Assembly: GCF_905147365.1 (NCBI RefSeq) | Contig: NC_056418.1 | Span: forward strand, 14,693,262-14,757,261 | DNA: 64,000 nt | Direction: 5' to 3' | From: Aricia agestis | Lineage: Eukaryota; Arthropoda; Insecta; Lepidoptera; Lycaenidae | In this document: positions 63,969-64,000 of the stretch, one piece after another | Position numbering within the stretch: position 1 is the stretch's first letter | Layout: the number at the start of each line of letters is the position of its first letter | Program-made: the position numbers and the translations under genes | The notes under the pieces: model-generated | Seen by the model: the letters and a program-made list of their open reading frames with translations, nothing else | What the model was told of the DNA's origin: nothing | Database searches by the model: none

Positions 63969-64000
63969 GCGTAAAAATCTACCGGACACTTAAAATTACA

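Noticed and set aside
63720..63989. 89-residue protein of RYVDVLRAT repeats
   Set aside because: A by-product of a 27-bp DNA satellite, whose length is a multiple of three.

Overview
The window looks like repeat-dense nuclear DNA of a lepidopteran (butterfly or moth). It is AT-rich, and I see no convincing host gene, rRNA or functional tRNA gene in 64 kb. The lepidopteran call rests on many copies of short interspersed families that I recognise from moth and butterfly genomes. These are Lep1-type non-autonomous Helitrons (about 210 bp, starting near TCCATACTAATATTATAAA and ending in a small hairpin then CTAGT), a SINE starting near ACGTGGGAGAGCCATGCTTC whose 3' end matches a LINE, a tRNA-derived SINE with readable A and B boxes, and a family opening GGGTTCCGTACC and closing in GACTCGCACTTGGCC. 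Family names come from memory; copy-to-copy matches inside the window are seen directly.

Layout. Positions 1-21.5 kb: scattered MITEs, foldbacks, Helitrons and SINEs, including a hAT-like element nested in another (14.7-15.4 kb) and a GC-rich inverted-repeat element (16.87-17.23 kb). Positions 21.6-26.7 kb: an apparently full-length two-ORF non-LTR retrotransposon inserted in a SINE. ORF1 has a PHD finger, a coiled coil and a C-terminal domain of the type seen in baculovirus FP25K. ORF2 is an endonuclease-reverse transcriptase. The 3' UTR carries an 85-bp tandem repeat and a poly(A) tail. Positions 27-35 kb: a 1.5-kb element flanked by TTAA, palindromic MITEs, and Helitrons interrupted by LINE and SINE insertions. 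Positions 35.26-39.74 kb: a 4.5-kb inverted-repeat structure with about 1-kb arms, each made of two direct copies of a roughly 330-bp unit. Positions 39.8-48 kb: a hAT-like element with a perfect 8-bp target duplication, more Helitrons and SINEs, a GC-rich double palindrome between two Helitron 3' ends, and the protein-coding tail of the LINE that shares its end with the SINE. Positions 49.05-50.46 kb: an inverted-repeat element that retains the first exon of a THAP-domain protein, which suggests a P-like transposon relic, later hit by two SINEs. Positions 54.6-58.75 kb: a second non-LTR element with an intact 969-codon ORF, preceded by a puzzling 336-codon stop-free frame. Positions 58.8-64 kb: palindromic MITEs, a head-to-head Helitron pair and a 27-bp satellite at the right edge.

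How the parts relate. The two intact ORF2 proteins could supply target-primed reverse transcription. The ACGTGGG-type SINE was probably mobilised by a third LINE, present here only as 3' tails near 30.5 and 47.8 kb, because their last ~120 bp match. The DNA elements (hAT-like, TTAA-flanked, P/THAP-like, Helitrons, foldbacks) are all non-autonomous here. Nesting gives a relative order: Helitron and MITE copies are often older than the SINE and LINE insertions they carry, and the 21.7-26.6 kb LINE is younger than the SINE it split.
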